Source: Agromyces mangrovi (lineage in GTDB: Bacteria; Actinomycetota; Actinomycetes; Actinomycetales; Microbacteriaceae). From it: a stretch of 64,000 nt of DNA. Shown piece by piece: positions 28,030 through 37,551 of the stretch (its first letter is position 1; every line of letters begins with the position of its first letter). The position numbers were made by a program, and so were the translations under genes. The DNA lies in assembly GCF_030296695.1 (NCBI RefSeq), contig NZ_AP027737.1, positions 1,054,001 to 1,118,000 on the forward strand. Direction: 5' to 3'. A model generated the notes under the pieces. The model made no database searches and was not told where the DNA came from. It saw nothing but the letters and a program-made list of their open reading frames with translations.

Positions 28030-29007
28030 ATGGCACTCACCGACCTCCCTCTCGACCAGCTCCGCGAGTACCGGGCGAACGTCCCGGATCCAGCCGACTT
28101 CGACGCATTCTGGGAAGGGACGCTCGCCGGGGCGCGGGCCCTCGGTGACGACTCCGTGCAGGCCTCGACCGTCGAGGTCGACTCCCCGTTCCAGGCCGTG
28201 CGCATCGAAGATCTGACCTTTCCCGGGTTCGGTGGTGATCCGATCCGGGCATGGATCGTACGCCCCACCGGCGCGACCGGCGAACTCCCGGCCATCGTCG
28301 AGTACGTCGGCTACAACGGCGGGCGCGGCATGATCGGCGAGAAGCTGTTCTGGGCTGCCGCCGGGTACGTGCACGTCATCATGGACACCCGCGGCCAGGG
28401 CAGTGGCTGGGGCTCGGGCGGGCACACGCCCGACCCGCACGGCTCGGGCCCGGCGGTCGCAGGCTTCATGACGCGCGGCATCCTCGACCGCGACGACTAC
28501 TACTACCGCCGCGTCTACACCGACGCGGTGCGCCTGCTGGATGTGGTCGCCGGCCTGCCCGGTGTCGACCGCGACCGCATCGCCGTGACCGGCGGCAGCC
28601 AGGGCGGCGGCATCGCGGTCGCTGCGGCGGCCCTGTCGGACGTGCCACGCGCCGTCATGCCCGACGTGCCGTTCCTCGCCGACTTCCGCCGGTCGACCGA
28701 GCTCACGCCGCGCGAGCCGTTCACCGAGCTCGTGCGCTTCCTCGCCGTGCACCGCGGCACCGACGAGCAGGTGTTCGAGACGCTCTCGTACTTCGACGGC
28801 GTGAACTTCGCACGGCGCATCAGCATGCCGGCGCTCTACTCGGTGGCGCTCATGGACGACATCGTGCTGCCGTCGACGGTGTTCGCCTCGTACAACGCGC
28901 TGCGCAGCGACGACCGCGAGCTCGTCGTCTACGCGTTCAACGGGCACGAGGGCGGCCAGACCGCGCAGTGGCTGAAGCAGGCCGAGTGGGTGCCGTCGCG
29001 GCTGTGA
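28030..29007 (+). CDS. Carbohydrate esterase family 7 acetyl esterase (acetylxylan esterase type)
   Basis: A 325-residue alpha/beta hydrolase. The nucleophile motif is VTGGSQGGGIA, with the oxyanion region VEYVGYNGGRG. The late Asp (VALMDDIVLPS) and His (FNGHEGGQ) complete the triad. It removes acetyl groups from xylo- or xyloglucan oligosaccharides inside the cell, as no signal peptide is present. It is transcribed away from the transporter operon, sharing its control region, and ends 4 bp before the stop of the convergent ROK regulator. The ribosome site before 28030 is weak. Confidence 0.87.
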   Translation: MALTDLPLDQLREYRANVPDPADFDAFWEGTLAGARALGDDSVQASTVEVDSPFQAVRIEDLTFPGFGGDPIRAWIVRPTGATGELPAIVEYVGYNGGRGMIGEKLFWAAAGYVHVIMDTRGQGSGWGSGGHTPDPHGSGPAVAGFMTRGILDRDDYYYRRVYTDAVRLLDVVAGLPGVDRDRIAVTGGSQGGGIAVAAAALSDVPRAVMPDVPFLADFRRSTELTPREPFTELVRFLAVHRGTDEQVFETLSYFDGVNFARRISMPALYSVALMDDIVLPSTVFASYNALRSDDRELVVYAFNGHEGGQTAQWLKQAEWVPSRL

Positions 29008-29011
29008 ACGC

Positions 29012-30151
29012 TCAGGCCACCCGGCGGATCGCGCTGATCGCCGCGCCCCACGCGTAGTCGGCGAAGCGGAAGTCGTGCACGTCGAGCTCGAACGGCTCCA
29101 TCGCGGGGTCGAGGTACTCGGCGACCACGGCGTCGAGGTGCGCGCGGTCGACGTTCGCCACCTCGCGGCCCTCACCGCTCACGATCACCTTCTGCGGATC
29201 GATCAGGTTCGCGATCTGGGCGATCACGATGCCGAGCGCCCGGGCGGCGCCCGCGACCGCCTCGGCCGCCCGCGGTTCGCCCGCCTGTGCCGCGTCGATG
29301 GTCTCCCAGAACCCCTCGATGCCCGAGTTGCGGATCAGCGCGGGGATCGTCACGTACGCGCTCGCGCAGCCGACGTGCCCGCGGTCGCACGACGGACCGG
29401 ACTCGGTCACCCGGAGGTGGCCGACCTTGCCGGGGTGGCCGCGCGAGCCGCGCACGAGTTCGTCGTTGACGACCAGGCCCGCTCCGATGCCGGCACCGAG
29501 GCCGATGACGGCCAGCGTGCCGAGTCCGATGCCGGCGCCGAACCAGTGGTGCGCGAGCGTGAGCGCCTGCACGTCGTTGGAGATGGTGGCGGGCAGCCCG
29601 GTCGCCTGCTGCACGAGGGCCTCGAGCGGCACCTGGTCCCAGCCGAGGAAGTGCGACCCGACGACGACCGCGGCGCCGTGCTCGAGGTGCACGTCGCCCG
29701 CGAGGCACACGCCGACCGCCGAGAGGCGCGGGTGGGCGGTGCGGGCGCGGGTCACGACGTCGGCGATCAACGCGACGACGTCGTCGACCTCCTTCGAGGC
29801 GAGCGGATGCTCCTCGGTGACGATCACCTCGGCGTGCAGGTTCGTGATCGCGGCGTAGAGTGCCTCGCCCGTGAGCTTGACGCCCACGAAGTGCGCCGAT
29901 TCGGGTCGGATGCGGAGCATCTCCGACGGTCGACCGCGACCGTTCGGCGGTGTGGCGGGTGCGACCTCCTCGACGAAGCCGAACTCGACGAGTTCACGGG
30001 TGAGTCGGGCGAGGCTGGCGCGGGACAGCGCGTTGCGGCGGGCGAGCTCGGCGCGGGAGCGTTCGCCGTGGATCAGCACGTCGAGCAGGATCGCGCGCTG
30101 GCCGTCGTGCAGGCGGGGGAAGCTCCAGTCGTCGGGTGCCGCGCTCGCCAT
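29012..30151 (-). CDS. ROK-family transcriptional repressor (NagC/XylR type)
   Basis: A 379-residue ROK protein with an N-terminal winged helix (RAELARRNALSRASLARLTREL, about residues 33-54). The sugar-kinase-like body has VIGLGAGIGAGLVVNDEL, GHLRV and the cysteine cluster CDRGHVGCAS. The usual ROK zinc motif CxCGxxGC is altered here: the first Cys pair is C-DRGH-VGC, so zinc binding may differ. It is likely the repressor of the adjacent glycosidase operon and esterase. The start at 30151 is probably leaderless (TAGGCT at 30159-30164). Confidence 0.85.
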   Translation of the reverse strand: MASAAPDDWSFPRLHDGQRAILLDVLIHGERSRAELARRNALSRASLARLTRELVEFGFVEEVAPATPPNGRGRPSEMLRIRPESAHFVGVKLTGEALYAAITNLHAEVIVTEEHPLASKEVDDVVALIADVVTRARTAHPRLSAVGVCLAGDVHLEHGAAVVVGSHFLGWDQVPLEALVQQATGLPATISNDVQALTLAHHWFGAGIGLGTLAVIGLGAGIGAGLVVNDELVRGSRGHPGKVGHLRVTESGPSCDRGHVGCASAYVTIPALIRNSGIEGFWETIDAAQAGEPRAAEAVAGAARALGIVIAQIANLIDPQKVIVSGEGREVANVDRAHLDAVVAEYLDPAMEPFELDVHDFRFADYAWGAAISAIRRVA

Positions 30152-30158
30152 GCATGCG

Positions 30159-30164
30159 AGCCTA
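30159..30164 (-). promoter_or_regulatory. -10 box of the ROK gene, overlapping the upstream stop codon
   Basis: TAGGCT on the minus strand ends 7 nt before the ATG at 30151, giving a leaderless transcript. The box begins within the TAG stop of the DUF2834 gene. Confidence 0.5.
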
Positions 30165-30596
30165 TCCGTGCGGCTCGGTGTTCCCGGGCGCGGTGTTCCC
30201 CGGCGCGGTGGGGCCGGGGTCAGTGTCCCCGGGCGCGGTGCGGCCGGGCGCATCCCCCGCGGCCGCGAGCCGGCGCTGCGCCAGGCGGCGCTCGCGCATG
30301 GCGAGGAAGAGCGGGAACGTGAAGGCGAACGCCGTGAGCGCGGAGCCGACGACGTAGAGCCAGGCGAACCGCATGCCGAGGCGGCGGGCCTCGACGATGA
30401 TGAGCACGCTGCCGGCAACGGCGACGACGAGCAGGTCGACCGTCAGGGACGAGACGGCAGGGCCCGAACCGAACCAGTCGCCGAAGAAGTCGCGCAGCTG
30501 CACGATCGCGAGCGCGTTGAACGTCCACGTGCCGATGAGGCCGGCGATGGAGAGCGCGAGGTAGACGAGGGCGAGCGGGGTCCAGTTCCTGGCCAT
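30162..30596 (-). CDS. DUF2834-type membrane protein with repetitive acidic tail
   Basis: A 144-residue protein with three hydrophobic segments (about residues 8-28, 50-67 and 76-98). The pattern of an Asp between segments, the VEARRLG loop and the ending LFLAMRERR matches DUF2834. The C-terminal tail repeats TAPGDT/TAPGNT units (about residues 115-144). Its function is unknown. Its stop codon overlaps the promoter of the ROK gene, so the two may be coordinated. Confidence 0.7.
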   Translation of the reverse strand: MARNWTPLALVYLALSIAGLIGTWTFNALAIVQLRDFFGDWFGSGPAVSSLTVDLLVVAVAGSVLIIVEARRLGMRFAWLYVVGSALTAFAFTFPLFLAMRERRLAQRRLAAAGDAPGRTAPGDTDPGPTAPGNTAPGNTEPHG

Positions 30597-30716
30597 GCGC
30601 CAGTCTTGCATCCGGGCGCGCCGGAGCGTCGGGACCCCGCCTCCCCGAGGACGCACACGCGCCCGCAGGCCACACGCCTCACGGAGGTCGGAAGAGCACC
30701 CACGCACCGCGCACTC

Positions 30717-32126
30717 CTACACGAGCATCGGCTGCCTCCGCCGCTGCTCCACCCGGTCGGCCAGCCGGGTCGGCGACCGGGTCGCCGCACGCCACCCGCC
30801 GCCGGGGTCGAGCCACCTCGGCGGGCGGATCTGCGGCGATCCGCGCTGCATGCGGATGCCCCACCCCGACGTCTCGATCGTGCGGTGGTGGAACCAGCAC
30901 AGCAGCACGCCGTTGTCGGGGTGCGTGGGCCCGCCGGCGACATCGGGCACGACGTGGTGCACCTCGCACCACGAGGCCGGCACCGAGCAGCCGGGAATGA
31001 GGCAGCCGCCGTCGCGCAGCGTGATGGCGCGACGCTGGTGCGGGGTGAAGCACCGCTCGGGCGAGCCGAGCTGCATCACGCGGCCGTCGTCGTCGAGCAC
31101 GACGGTCTGGATGCCGCCGGTGCAGATCATGCGCCGCGCCGCCCGCAGCGACACCGGCACGTCGATGCCGTCGGCGTTCGCGTGACCGGTCGAAGATTCG
31201 AGGTCGGATGCCCGGACGCTCACCACCACCGTCGGCGGCGCACCGCCGATGCTCGGACCGTCGGCCGAGCGCGCCGCGACGTCGACGATCGTGGCGAGCA
31301 CGTCGTGCCGCTGCTGGTCGGGCGTGCGCACCTCGGCCTGGTGCTCCCAGTCGGCGCGCTCCTCGGCGGTGAGGAACCCGCCGCCCGAGCGCGGTGCGAG
31401 GTGCGCGTCGAACAGGCGACCGAGCCCGGCAGCGACCTCGGGCAGCAGGTCGCCGCTCAGCGTGACCAGCCCGTCGCGCGCCCGGCCGAGCCGAACGCCG
31501 CGGCGGCGCACGGCCCGGTCGTCGGCCGGCTCGTCGCCGTCCTGGTCGAGGAACGCGGCCCACGCCTGCGCCTGCGTGCGCAGCTCGTCGGCGGTCGCGC
31601 GGATCGGCGCGCCGTCGCCCACGCCAGTCGCCTCGTCGACCAGCGACCGCTCGGCGGCCTCCCCGTGCTCGGCGGCCGCGACGCGACGGGGTCGCGCAAG
31701 CTCGCGCACGACGACGTGCGCGGCATCCGCCCCGATCTCCCCCGCCCGCACCGCCTCCGCGAGCACCGGGAACTCCGCAGCGTCCGGATGCCCCGCGAGG
31801 CCCTCGCGCTCGCGGATCGCCGAGCCCACGAGCACGCGCCGCCGAGCCTCTGCGCCCGACACCTGCGTCACGCGCTCGAGCAGCTCGGCCACCGTGCGGC
31901 AGCCCTTGCGCGCCGACAGGCGACCCGAGCCGAGCTCGATACGCGACCGCTCCGCGACCTCGCCGGCGACCACGGTCGCGAACCCGTCGACCACGCGTCG
32001 AAGCACCTCGACCTCGCCGGCGAGCGCAAGCAGGTCGTCATCGCGGAGTCGCGCGGGCGCGTCGAAGTCGAGCCCCGCGGCCAGCACGGCCCGGGCCTCG
32101 TCGAGCACCTCGCGGACTTCCTCCAT
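30717..32126 (-). CDS. DUF222 and HNH endonuclease domain protein
   Basis: A 469-residue protein of the actinobacterial DUF222-HNH family, often present in many copies per genome. The DUF222 region covers about residues 1-300. The HNH motif reads CLIPGCSVPASWCEVHHVVP followed by HPDNGVLLCWFHHRTI, retaining both Cys pairs and the catalytic His. Such proteins are suspected mobile or DNA-interaction elements, but their role is unproven. The start at 32126 precedes EEVREVLDEARAVLAAG; no strong ribosome site is seen. Confidence 0.85.
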   Translation of the reverse strand: MEEVREVLDEARAVLAAGLDFDAPARLRDDDLLALAGEVEVLRRVVDGFATVVAGEVAERSRIELGSGRLSARKGCRTVAELLERVTQVSGAEARRRVLVGSAIREREGLAGHPDAAEFPVLAEAVRAGEIGADAAHVVVRELARPRRVAAAEHGEAAERSLVDEATGVGDGAPIRATADELRTQAQAWAAFLDQDGDEPADDRAVRRRGVRLGRARDGLVTLSGDLLPEVAAGLGRLFDAHLAPRSGGGFLTAEERADWEHQAEVRTPDQQRHDVLATIVDVAARSADGPSIGGAPPTVVVSVRASDLESSTGHANADGIDVPVSLRAARRMICTGGIQTVVLDDDGRVMQLGSPERCFTPHQRRAITLRDGGCLIPGCSVPASWCEVHHVVPDVAGGPTHPDNGVLLCWFHHRTIETSGWGIRMQRGSPQIRPPRWLDPGGGWRAATRSPTRLADRVEQRRRQPMLV

Positions 32127-32452
32127 ACCTGCATCATGACAGTGCCCACCGACACTCCTTCGCGCATCGAATCGCAGGTCAGCGTTGGTTTCTACACCAT
32201 CTGGCGGGATCGTGAACACCCCACGAGCGCCCGGTCCCGATCGCCCCGATCCGGCGACCTGTGGAGGACTCAGTGCTGTCCCCCACCTCGCTCCCGCGCT
32301 GCTCCCGACGCGCCTCCCCCGCCATCGGCGAAGACTGGGGTCGAGGCCCCGGCGAACCGAGCGGAACCGCAGCAGCAACACCGCACGAGCGCGCCGGCCC
32401 GGCACCAACGCAGTCGCACCATCGCAGTCGCACCGACCCAGGGGGAAGCACC
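32127..32452. other. 326-bp divergent intergenic region
   Basis: It lies between the HNH gene and the small basic gene. No firm promoter or RNA was recognised. GCAGTCGCACC occurs twice, 14 bp apart, around 32410-32432. If the next gene used the GTG at 32273 (GGAGG five bases upstream), most of the right half would be coding. Confidence 0.4.
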
Positions 32453-32788
32453 ATGTCCGCAGCATCCGTTCGCCAGCTCGCCCGCACCGCACCCGCGAGC
32501 CGCACCACGAGCCGCACCGCTGACAGCACCGCCACAGCGACACCCCGCCGTCCCCTCACCACCGACCTGCCGACCGAGCACCGGCCCGAGACCGCACCGG
32601 TCTCCGCGCGCGACCACCTCGCCGCCACCCGCGGCGGTCGCACCTACACCGAGCGCGGCCGCCACCGTGCGACGCCCGAGCGCCCGGCCCGCACCCCCGT
32701 GCTCCCCGCGGGCACGACCGCCCGCCGCACCGTCGAGCGCTGGCTCGGCATCCCGGGCATCCGCCGCTCGCCCGGCTACGCCGTCTAG
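32453..32788 (+). CDS. Small basic hypothetical protein
   Basis: A 111-residue, Arg/Thr/Ala-rich, strongly basic protein not recognised as any family. Composition suggests a disordered or nucleic-acid-associated protein (TTSRTADSTATATPRR, RTYTERGRHRATPERP), ending ARRTVERWLGIPGIRRSPGYAV. The GGGGGAAG upstream supports the ATG at 32453. A GTG at 32273 in the same frame is a credible alternative giving 171 residues. There is no operon partner: the next gene is on the other strand. Confidence 0.5.
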   Translation: MSAASVRQLARTAPASRTTSRTADSTATATPRRPLTTDLPTEHRPETAPVSARDHLAATRGGRTYTERGRHRATPERPARTPVLPAGTTARRTVERWLGIPGIRRSPGYAV

Positions 32789-32863
32789 CGAATCGCCGGG
32801 CGCGCCTCTGATCCCGAGTTCGGCCCACGCAGCCCACACACCTCGCGCCCCTCGCGCACCTCG

Positions 32864-32943
32864 CGAATACATGCAATCGTTCGCCGACCCCGGCGTGTCT
32901 GCATGTATTCGCCGCCAACGTGCAGATCCGCATGCTTTCGCGA
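32864..32943. repeat. Intergenic repeat family B, copy 1
   Basis: A 12-bp perfect inverted repeat CGAATACATGCA (32864-32875) and TGCATGTATTCG (32900-32911) encloses a 24-nt loop. A third half-site, CGCATGCTTTCG, is at 32929-32940. Copy 2 at 48969 has the same geometry with compensatory base changes in the stem. It lies past the 3' ends of both flanking genes. Confidence 0.75.
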
Positions 32944-33016
32944 CAGCGAAGCGACCCGAGCAGTCCACGCCGGCGACGCATTCGACGCGCTGCACCGCGC
33001 GAGCGCCCCAGCCCGC

Positions 33017-34299
33017 CTACTCCGCCCCGAGCGCCTCCCGCGCGTGCCGGTACTTGCGCGCCATGCGCGTCTGCATGTCGAAGTCGAGACGCCGGGTGCG
33101 CCAGGCGGCGGTGTTGTCGTCGATGTCGGCGAGCTTCACGCGCCGCGCCACCGGATGCTCCCGGATCTTCGCGTAGTACTCGTCGGGCGTCACGTCGGGC
33201 GTGCGCGTCAGCAGCACCACGACCTCGATGATCTCGGGCAGCACGCCCGCCTCGAACAGCTCACGCTCCGAGATCGGCGTGTCCTCGAGCACGTCGTGCA
33301 GCCACGCCGCGGCCGACTCGATCGGCTCGAGCAGCGGATCGAACCGCTCGGCCACCCGCCCCGGATGATCGATGAACGGCGTCCCGCTCCGATCGAGCCG
33401 CTCGCGATGCGCGACGAACGCGATGCCCTTCGCGAGCTGCACCTGCGCCGTCGCCTCGATCGGCGACATCGACGTGGTCGGCGCCGCGTGGTGGTGGTGC
33501 TCCGCGGGCACCGGCGCCTCCACCTCAGATGAGAGCGGGGCGGATGCCTCCGGCTGCACCTCGCCCGCATCCGGCGCAGGTCGGGTCGCCGTGGTCGTGT
33601 CCGTCGCGACGGCCTGCTCGTCGGCATCGGTCTCAACGGTCTCGTCGGCAGCATCCGGCTCCGCCGCGCCCGGCTCCTCAACCGCAGGCTCGGCGACGTT
33701 CGCGGCCGGCGCAGCTGCGCCCGGCGCAACCGGCGGCGGTGGCGGCGGCACGGGCGCCGGAGGCGCGGCGTCGGCCCGCGCGTGCGAGCGCGACACCGTC
33801 GCGATGGGCACGGTCGGGACGTCGGCGGGCGACGGCTCGGAGGCATCCGCTCGCCCTTCGGCACCCCCGACTCGGCCACCGGATCGCGCCCGCGCACCGG
33901 CCGCCCGAACCGCAGCTCGGTCTCGACCGCGGCGAGTTCGCGCTCGTCGATCTCGAGCATCGACGTCGATTCGCCGTCGCTCAGCCACGCGAAAGCGGCC
34001 TCGTCGATCTCGGTCATGCGCACGCCGTCGCGCGTCGTGAAGAAGCGGCGCCGCTCCCCCGACCCCGTCGCGACGACGATCGACTCGAACGCCCCGTCGG
34101 GCTCGCTCGAGCAGAGGTAGTAGGCGGGTCCGTCGTCAGGCGAGGGTGCCGGCTCGACGCGCCGCCCGTGCAGCCCCACGACGCGCGCATCGCCCTGCCC
34201 GTTGCGGCCGGCGTGCCCGCCCTGCCCGTTGCGCGGCACCTGCGCACCCGACCCGTCGGGCGTGCGGAAGAGCGCGATGGGCTCCTCTTCGGCGGGCAT
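33017..34299 (-). CDS. HD-domain protein with Pro-rich linker and unknown N-terminal domain (frameshifted)
   Basis: Restored length is 427 residues. The C-terminal 150 residues look like a RelA/SpoT-type HD domain: AFVAHRERLDRSGTPFIDHP, then AAAWLHDVLEDTP with the His-Asp pair, and KLADIDDNTA. A Pro/Ala/Glu-rich linker (about residues 150-270) joins it to an unrecognised N-terminal domain containing two RNGQG units. The frame breaks at the C5 run at 33864-33868: DPVAESG joins to GAEGRADASEP with one added base. HD domains of this type hydrolyse nucleotides such as ppGpp; no synthetase domain is present. The activity is a guess from the fold. Confidence 0.7.
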
Positions 34300-34478
34300 G
34301 GTCAACCGGGCTCCAGGGTGCGCTGCGTGCGTCGGGCGACGTTCGGTCGGGTCTCTCGGTGGTGGGGGCGGATGCTGCCGCGGGCGGGAACCCGCGTACG
34401 TCGATGCTAGGGCGTCCGCCGCATCGATGCAGGACTTCTCCCCGGCGTGCCCACCGTCGCCCCGCGAGGGCCCGCGAG

Positions 34479-35933
34479 TCAGCCGGCCGTCGCCCCCGCC
34501 TCCACGCCCGCCGGCCGCGGCTGGCTCGGGTGCGGCGCATCCCCGAGCCGCTCCTGCTCCCGCCACATCGCCGCCGCGAGCTCCTCGCGCACGGCCGCGT
34601 ACGACGGGTCGTGCGCCACGTTCCGCAGTTCGGCCGGGTCGGCCTCGAGGTCGTACAGCTCCCACTCCGGCGGATACGTGAACGGCCCAGTGCCGGGCAG
34701 CCCGAGCCCGTCGTTGTAGTAGTAGACGAGCTTGTACCGCTCGGTGCGATATCCGTAGTGGGCGGGCGCGTGGTGGAACCCGTCGTCGTGCTCCCAGTAG
34801 CGGTAGTACATGCCCGAGGCGGGCGGCGACGAGGGCTCGCCCACGAGGTCGCCCCAGAAGCTGCGCCCCTGCATGCGCGAGTGGTGCGACACCCCCGCGG
34901 CGTCGAGCACCGTCTGCGCGAAGTCGACGTTCGTCACGATGCCGTCGTGCACGCGCCCGGCGGGCAGCCGCCGCGGGTAGCTCACGACGAGCGGCATCCG
35001 CAGCGACTCCTCGTACATGAACCGCTTGTCGAACCAGCCGTGTTCGCCGAGGAAGAACCCCTGGTCGCTCGCGTACATGAGCAACGTGTCGTCGAACTCG
35101 CCGCGCTCGCGCAGCCAGTCGATCACCCGGCCGACGTTGTCGTCGACGGATGCCACGCAGGCGAGGTAGTCCTCCATGAAGCGCTGGTACTTCCAGAGCG
35201 CGGTCTCCTCGTACGTCAGCCCCTCGGGCGGCGCGACCTTGAGGTCCTCCTCGTTGAGGTTGTCCGCCAGGCGCATGAGCGCACGCCGGGTCGACGATGA
35301 ACGCGTGGCGTAGTCGTCCCAGAACGTCTCGGGCACGGGCAGGGTGTCGCGGAACCGCTCGGCGTGCTCGGGCTTCGGCTCCCACGGCCGATGCGGGGCC
35401 TTGTGGTAGATCAGCACGCACCACGGGTCGTCGCCGGGCAGGCGCTCGACCCAGTCGAGGGCCAGGTCGGTGATGACATCCGTCGCATACCCCTCGGCGA
35501 TGCGCTCGCCGTCGGCCGACAGGAACAGCGGGTCCCAGTACTCGCCCTGCCCGTCGTGCCCGATCAGGATGTCCCAGTAGTCGAAGCCCTCGGGCGTCGA
35601 TCCCTCGCCCTCGCCCATGTGCCACTTGCCGACCATCGCGGTACGGTACCCCGCGGCCTTGAGCTGCGACACGAACGTCGGCTGGCTCGCATCGATCGGC
35701 GTGACGAGGGTCGAGACGCCGTTCACGTGGCTGTAGGTGCCGGTGAGGATCGACGCCCGGCTCGGCGAGCACAGCGCGTTGGTTGCGAAGCACTGGTCGA
35801 AGCGCCAGCCCTCGCGCGCGATCTCGTCGATGCGCGGCGTGGCATTCAGCCGCGACCCGTACGCCCCGATCGCCTGAGACCCGTGGTCGTCGGTCAGGAT
35901 CATGACGATGTTCGGGCGGCGGGCGTCGCTCAT
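34479..35933 (-). CDS. Cytoplasmic sulfatase (arylsulfatase family, Cys type), second of two
   Basis: A 484-residue sulfatase. It begins RRPNIVMILTDDHGSQAIGAYG with the metal-binding DD pair. The formylglycine motif is LCSPSRASILTG (C-x-P-x-R), and further metal ligands lie in YASDQGFFLGEHGWFDK. The ending YDLEADPAELRNVA is typical. With no signal peptide it acts in the cytoplasm, so the Cys must be modified by a maturase not seen in this window. Its ATG overlaps the upstream sulfatase stop (ATGA). The substrate is probably an imported sulfate ester. Confidence 0.88.
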   Translation of the reverse strand: MSDARRPNIVMILTDDHGSQAIGAYGSRLNATPRIDEIAREGWRFDQCFATNALCSPSRASILTGTYSHVNGVSTLVTPIDASQPTFVSQLKAAGYRTAMVGKWHMGEGEGSTPEGFDYWDILIGHDGQGEYWDPLFLSADGERIAEGYATDVITDLALDWVERLPGDDPWCVLIYHKAPHRPWEPKPEHAERFRDTLPVPETFWDDYATRSSSTRRALMRLADNLNEEDLKVAPPEGLTYEETALWKYQRFMEDYLACVASVDDNVGRVIDWLRERGEFDDTLLMYASDQGFFLGEHGWFDKRFMYEESLRMPLVVSYPRRLPAGRVHDGIVTNVDFAQTVLDAAGVSHHSRMQGRSFWGDLVGEPSSPPASGMYYRYWEHDDGFHHAPAHYGYRTERYKLVYYYNDGLGLPGTGPFTYPPEWELYDLEADPAELRNVAHDPSYAAVREELAAAMWREQERLGDAPHPSQPRPAGVEAGATAG

Positions 35934-37546
35934 GCGGTGCGCCGTTCCGGTTCGGGGTCGGATGCCACGAGCTCGGCCGGGACCTCGACGGCGTCCGGCT
36001 CCGGGGCATCCGTCGCCTCGACCCCCGCCGGCGCGAGCCCCGCCGCCGCGCGCTCGTCGGCCTGGTACGTGGTCTCGTCCAGCCCGCTCTGCGTCGGGTC
36101 GTAGTCGACCTCGCCGACGTCGTACATCGTGGTCATCCAGTGGTAGAACTTGTCGCCGCGGTCGCGCAGCACGCGGTACAGCCGCTGCATCATGCGTCCG
36201 CGCACCGCGTCCATCTCGGGGTGCGCGTAGACGTTCTGCAGCTCGTCGGGGTCGCGCTCGAGGTCGTAGAGCTCGTTCACCGAGTCGGGGTTCACGACGA
36301 GCTTGTAGCGGTCCTCGCGGAGCATCCGCTGCGGGTACGGGAAGTGGTGCCCGTGGAACTCGCACACGATGTCGGCGTCCCACTCGACCTGTTCCCCCGC
36401 CACGAGCGGCACGAGGCTGCGCGAATCGACCGCGGGCGAGGAGTCGAGGCCGGCGATGTCGAGGATGGTGGCGGTGCAGTCGAGCAGGCTCACGAACTCG
36501 GTTCGCACCTGCCCGGCCGGCCCACCCGGGATCCGCAGGATGCCCGGTGTGCGGTAGATGTCCTCGTACATCGCCGGCCCCTTGTCGTGCAGCCGGTGGG
36601 CGCCGGTGAACTCGCCGTGGTCGCACGTGAAGAAGACCGCGGTGTCGTCCACCAGGCCGAGGCGCTCGAGCGCCTCCATGACCCGGCCGATCTCCATGTC
36701 GATCAGGGCGACGTAGCCCCAGTAGATCGCGATGAGCTTGCGCGTCACCTCGATCGGCATGGTGTCGAAGGTCCAGTGCGCGCTGTAGTTGCGCTGCACC
36801 GGCGGCTTGCCCTCGAACGTCTCCGAGATCGACTTCGGCAGCTCGATGTCCTCGGGATCGAACATGTCGAAGTACTCGTCGGGCACGATGTACGGCAGGT
36901 GGGGCCCGAAGAAGTTCAGCTCGAGGAAGAAGGGCGTGCCGTCGCGCTCGCCGTCGGCGGCGTAGCGCTCCAGCAGCTCGATGGTGCGCGTGGCGAGGTA
37001 GTGCTCGAACGTGGCCTCCACCGGCTGGTGGAGCCGGGCAGCCAACAGGTTGCCCGGCCCACCGTTCGGCAAGGTGCCGCGGATGCGATCGCTGATCGCG
37101 TACGGCGGGAGGTCCCGCTCGCGCAGGTAGCCGAGGTAATCCTCGTTCTCCACGGGGTTGTGCCATCCGGGAAGGTCGGGGCCGTCGAAGCCGAAGTCGG
37201 CGGCCTGCTTCTCGGTGCCGGCGTGCCACTTGCCGACGAGTCCCGTGTTGTAGCCCTCGGCCCGCAGGGCCTCGACGAAGGTGAAGGTGCCCTCGTCGAG
37301 ATCCTCCAGGTACCCGACGTTGCGCTCGTGGTTGGCGAGCACGCGGTGCCGGAAGGGGGCCTGGCCGGTCAGCAGGCTCGCGCGAGCCGGCGTGCAGATC
37401 GCGGTGGGCGTGTACCAGCGGTCGAAGCGCGTGCCCGTGCGGGCCAGCTCATCGAGCACCGGGGTCGCGGCCAGCGCGTTCCCGTACGCCCCGAGCGTGT
37501 CCGCCCGGTGCTGGTCGGTCATGAGGAAGAGGATGTTGCTCGGCAT
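35930..37546 (-). CDS. Cytoplasmic sulfatase (Cys type), first of two
   Basis: A 538-residue sulfatase. It begins PSNILFLMTDQHRADTLGAYG, with the active-site motif ICTPARASLLTG and metal ligands in FFTCDHGEFTGAH. The middle region HLPYIVPDEYFDMFDPEDIELP matches choline-sulfatase-like and carbohydrate sulfatases. There is no signal peptide. It starts 5 bp after the binding-protein gene. The C-terminal 50 residues are acidic and low-complexity. Two different sulfatases in one operon with an importer suggest a compound with two distinct sulfate groups, or two related substrates. Confidence 0.88.
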   Translation of the reverse strand: MPSNILFLMTDQHRADTLGAYGNALAATPVLDELARTGTRFDRWYTPTAICTPARASLLTGQAPFRHRVLANHERNVGYLEDLDEGTFTFVEALRAEGYNTGLVGKWHAGTEKQAADFGFDGPDLPGWHNPVENEDYLGYLRERDLPPYAISDRIRGTLPNGGPGNLLAARLHQPVEATFEHYLATRTIELLERYAADGERDGTPFFLELNFFGPHLPYIVPDEYFDMFDPEDIELPKSISETFEGKPPVQRNYSAHWTFDTMPIEVTRKLIAIYWGYVALIDMEIGRVMEALERLGLVDDTAVFFTCDHGEFTGAHRLHDKGPAMYEDIYRTPGILRIPGGPAGQVRTEFVSLLDCTATILDIAGLDSSPAVDSRSLVPLVAGEQVEWDADIVCEFHGHHFPYPQRMLREDRYKLVVNPDSVNELYDLERDPDELQNVYAHPEMDAVRGRMMQRLYRVLRDRGDKFYHWMTTMYDVGEVDYDPTQSGLDETTYQADERAAAGLAPAGVEATDAPEPDAVEVPAELVASDPEPERRTA

Positions 37547-37551
37547 TCGGA

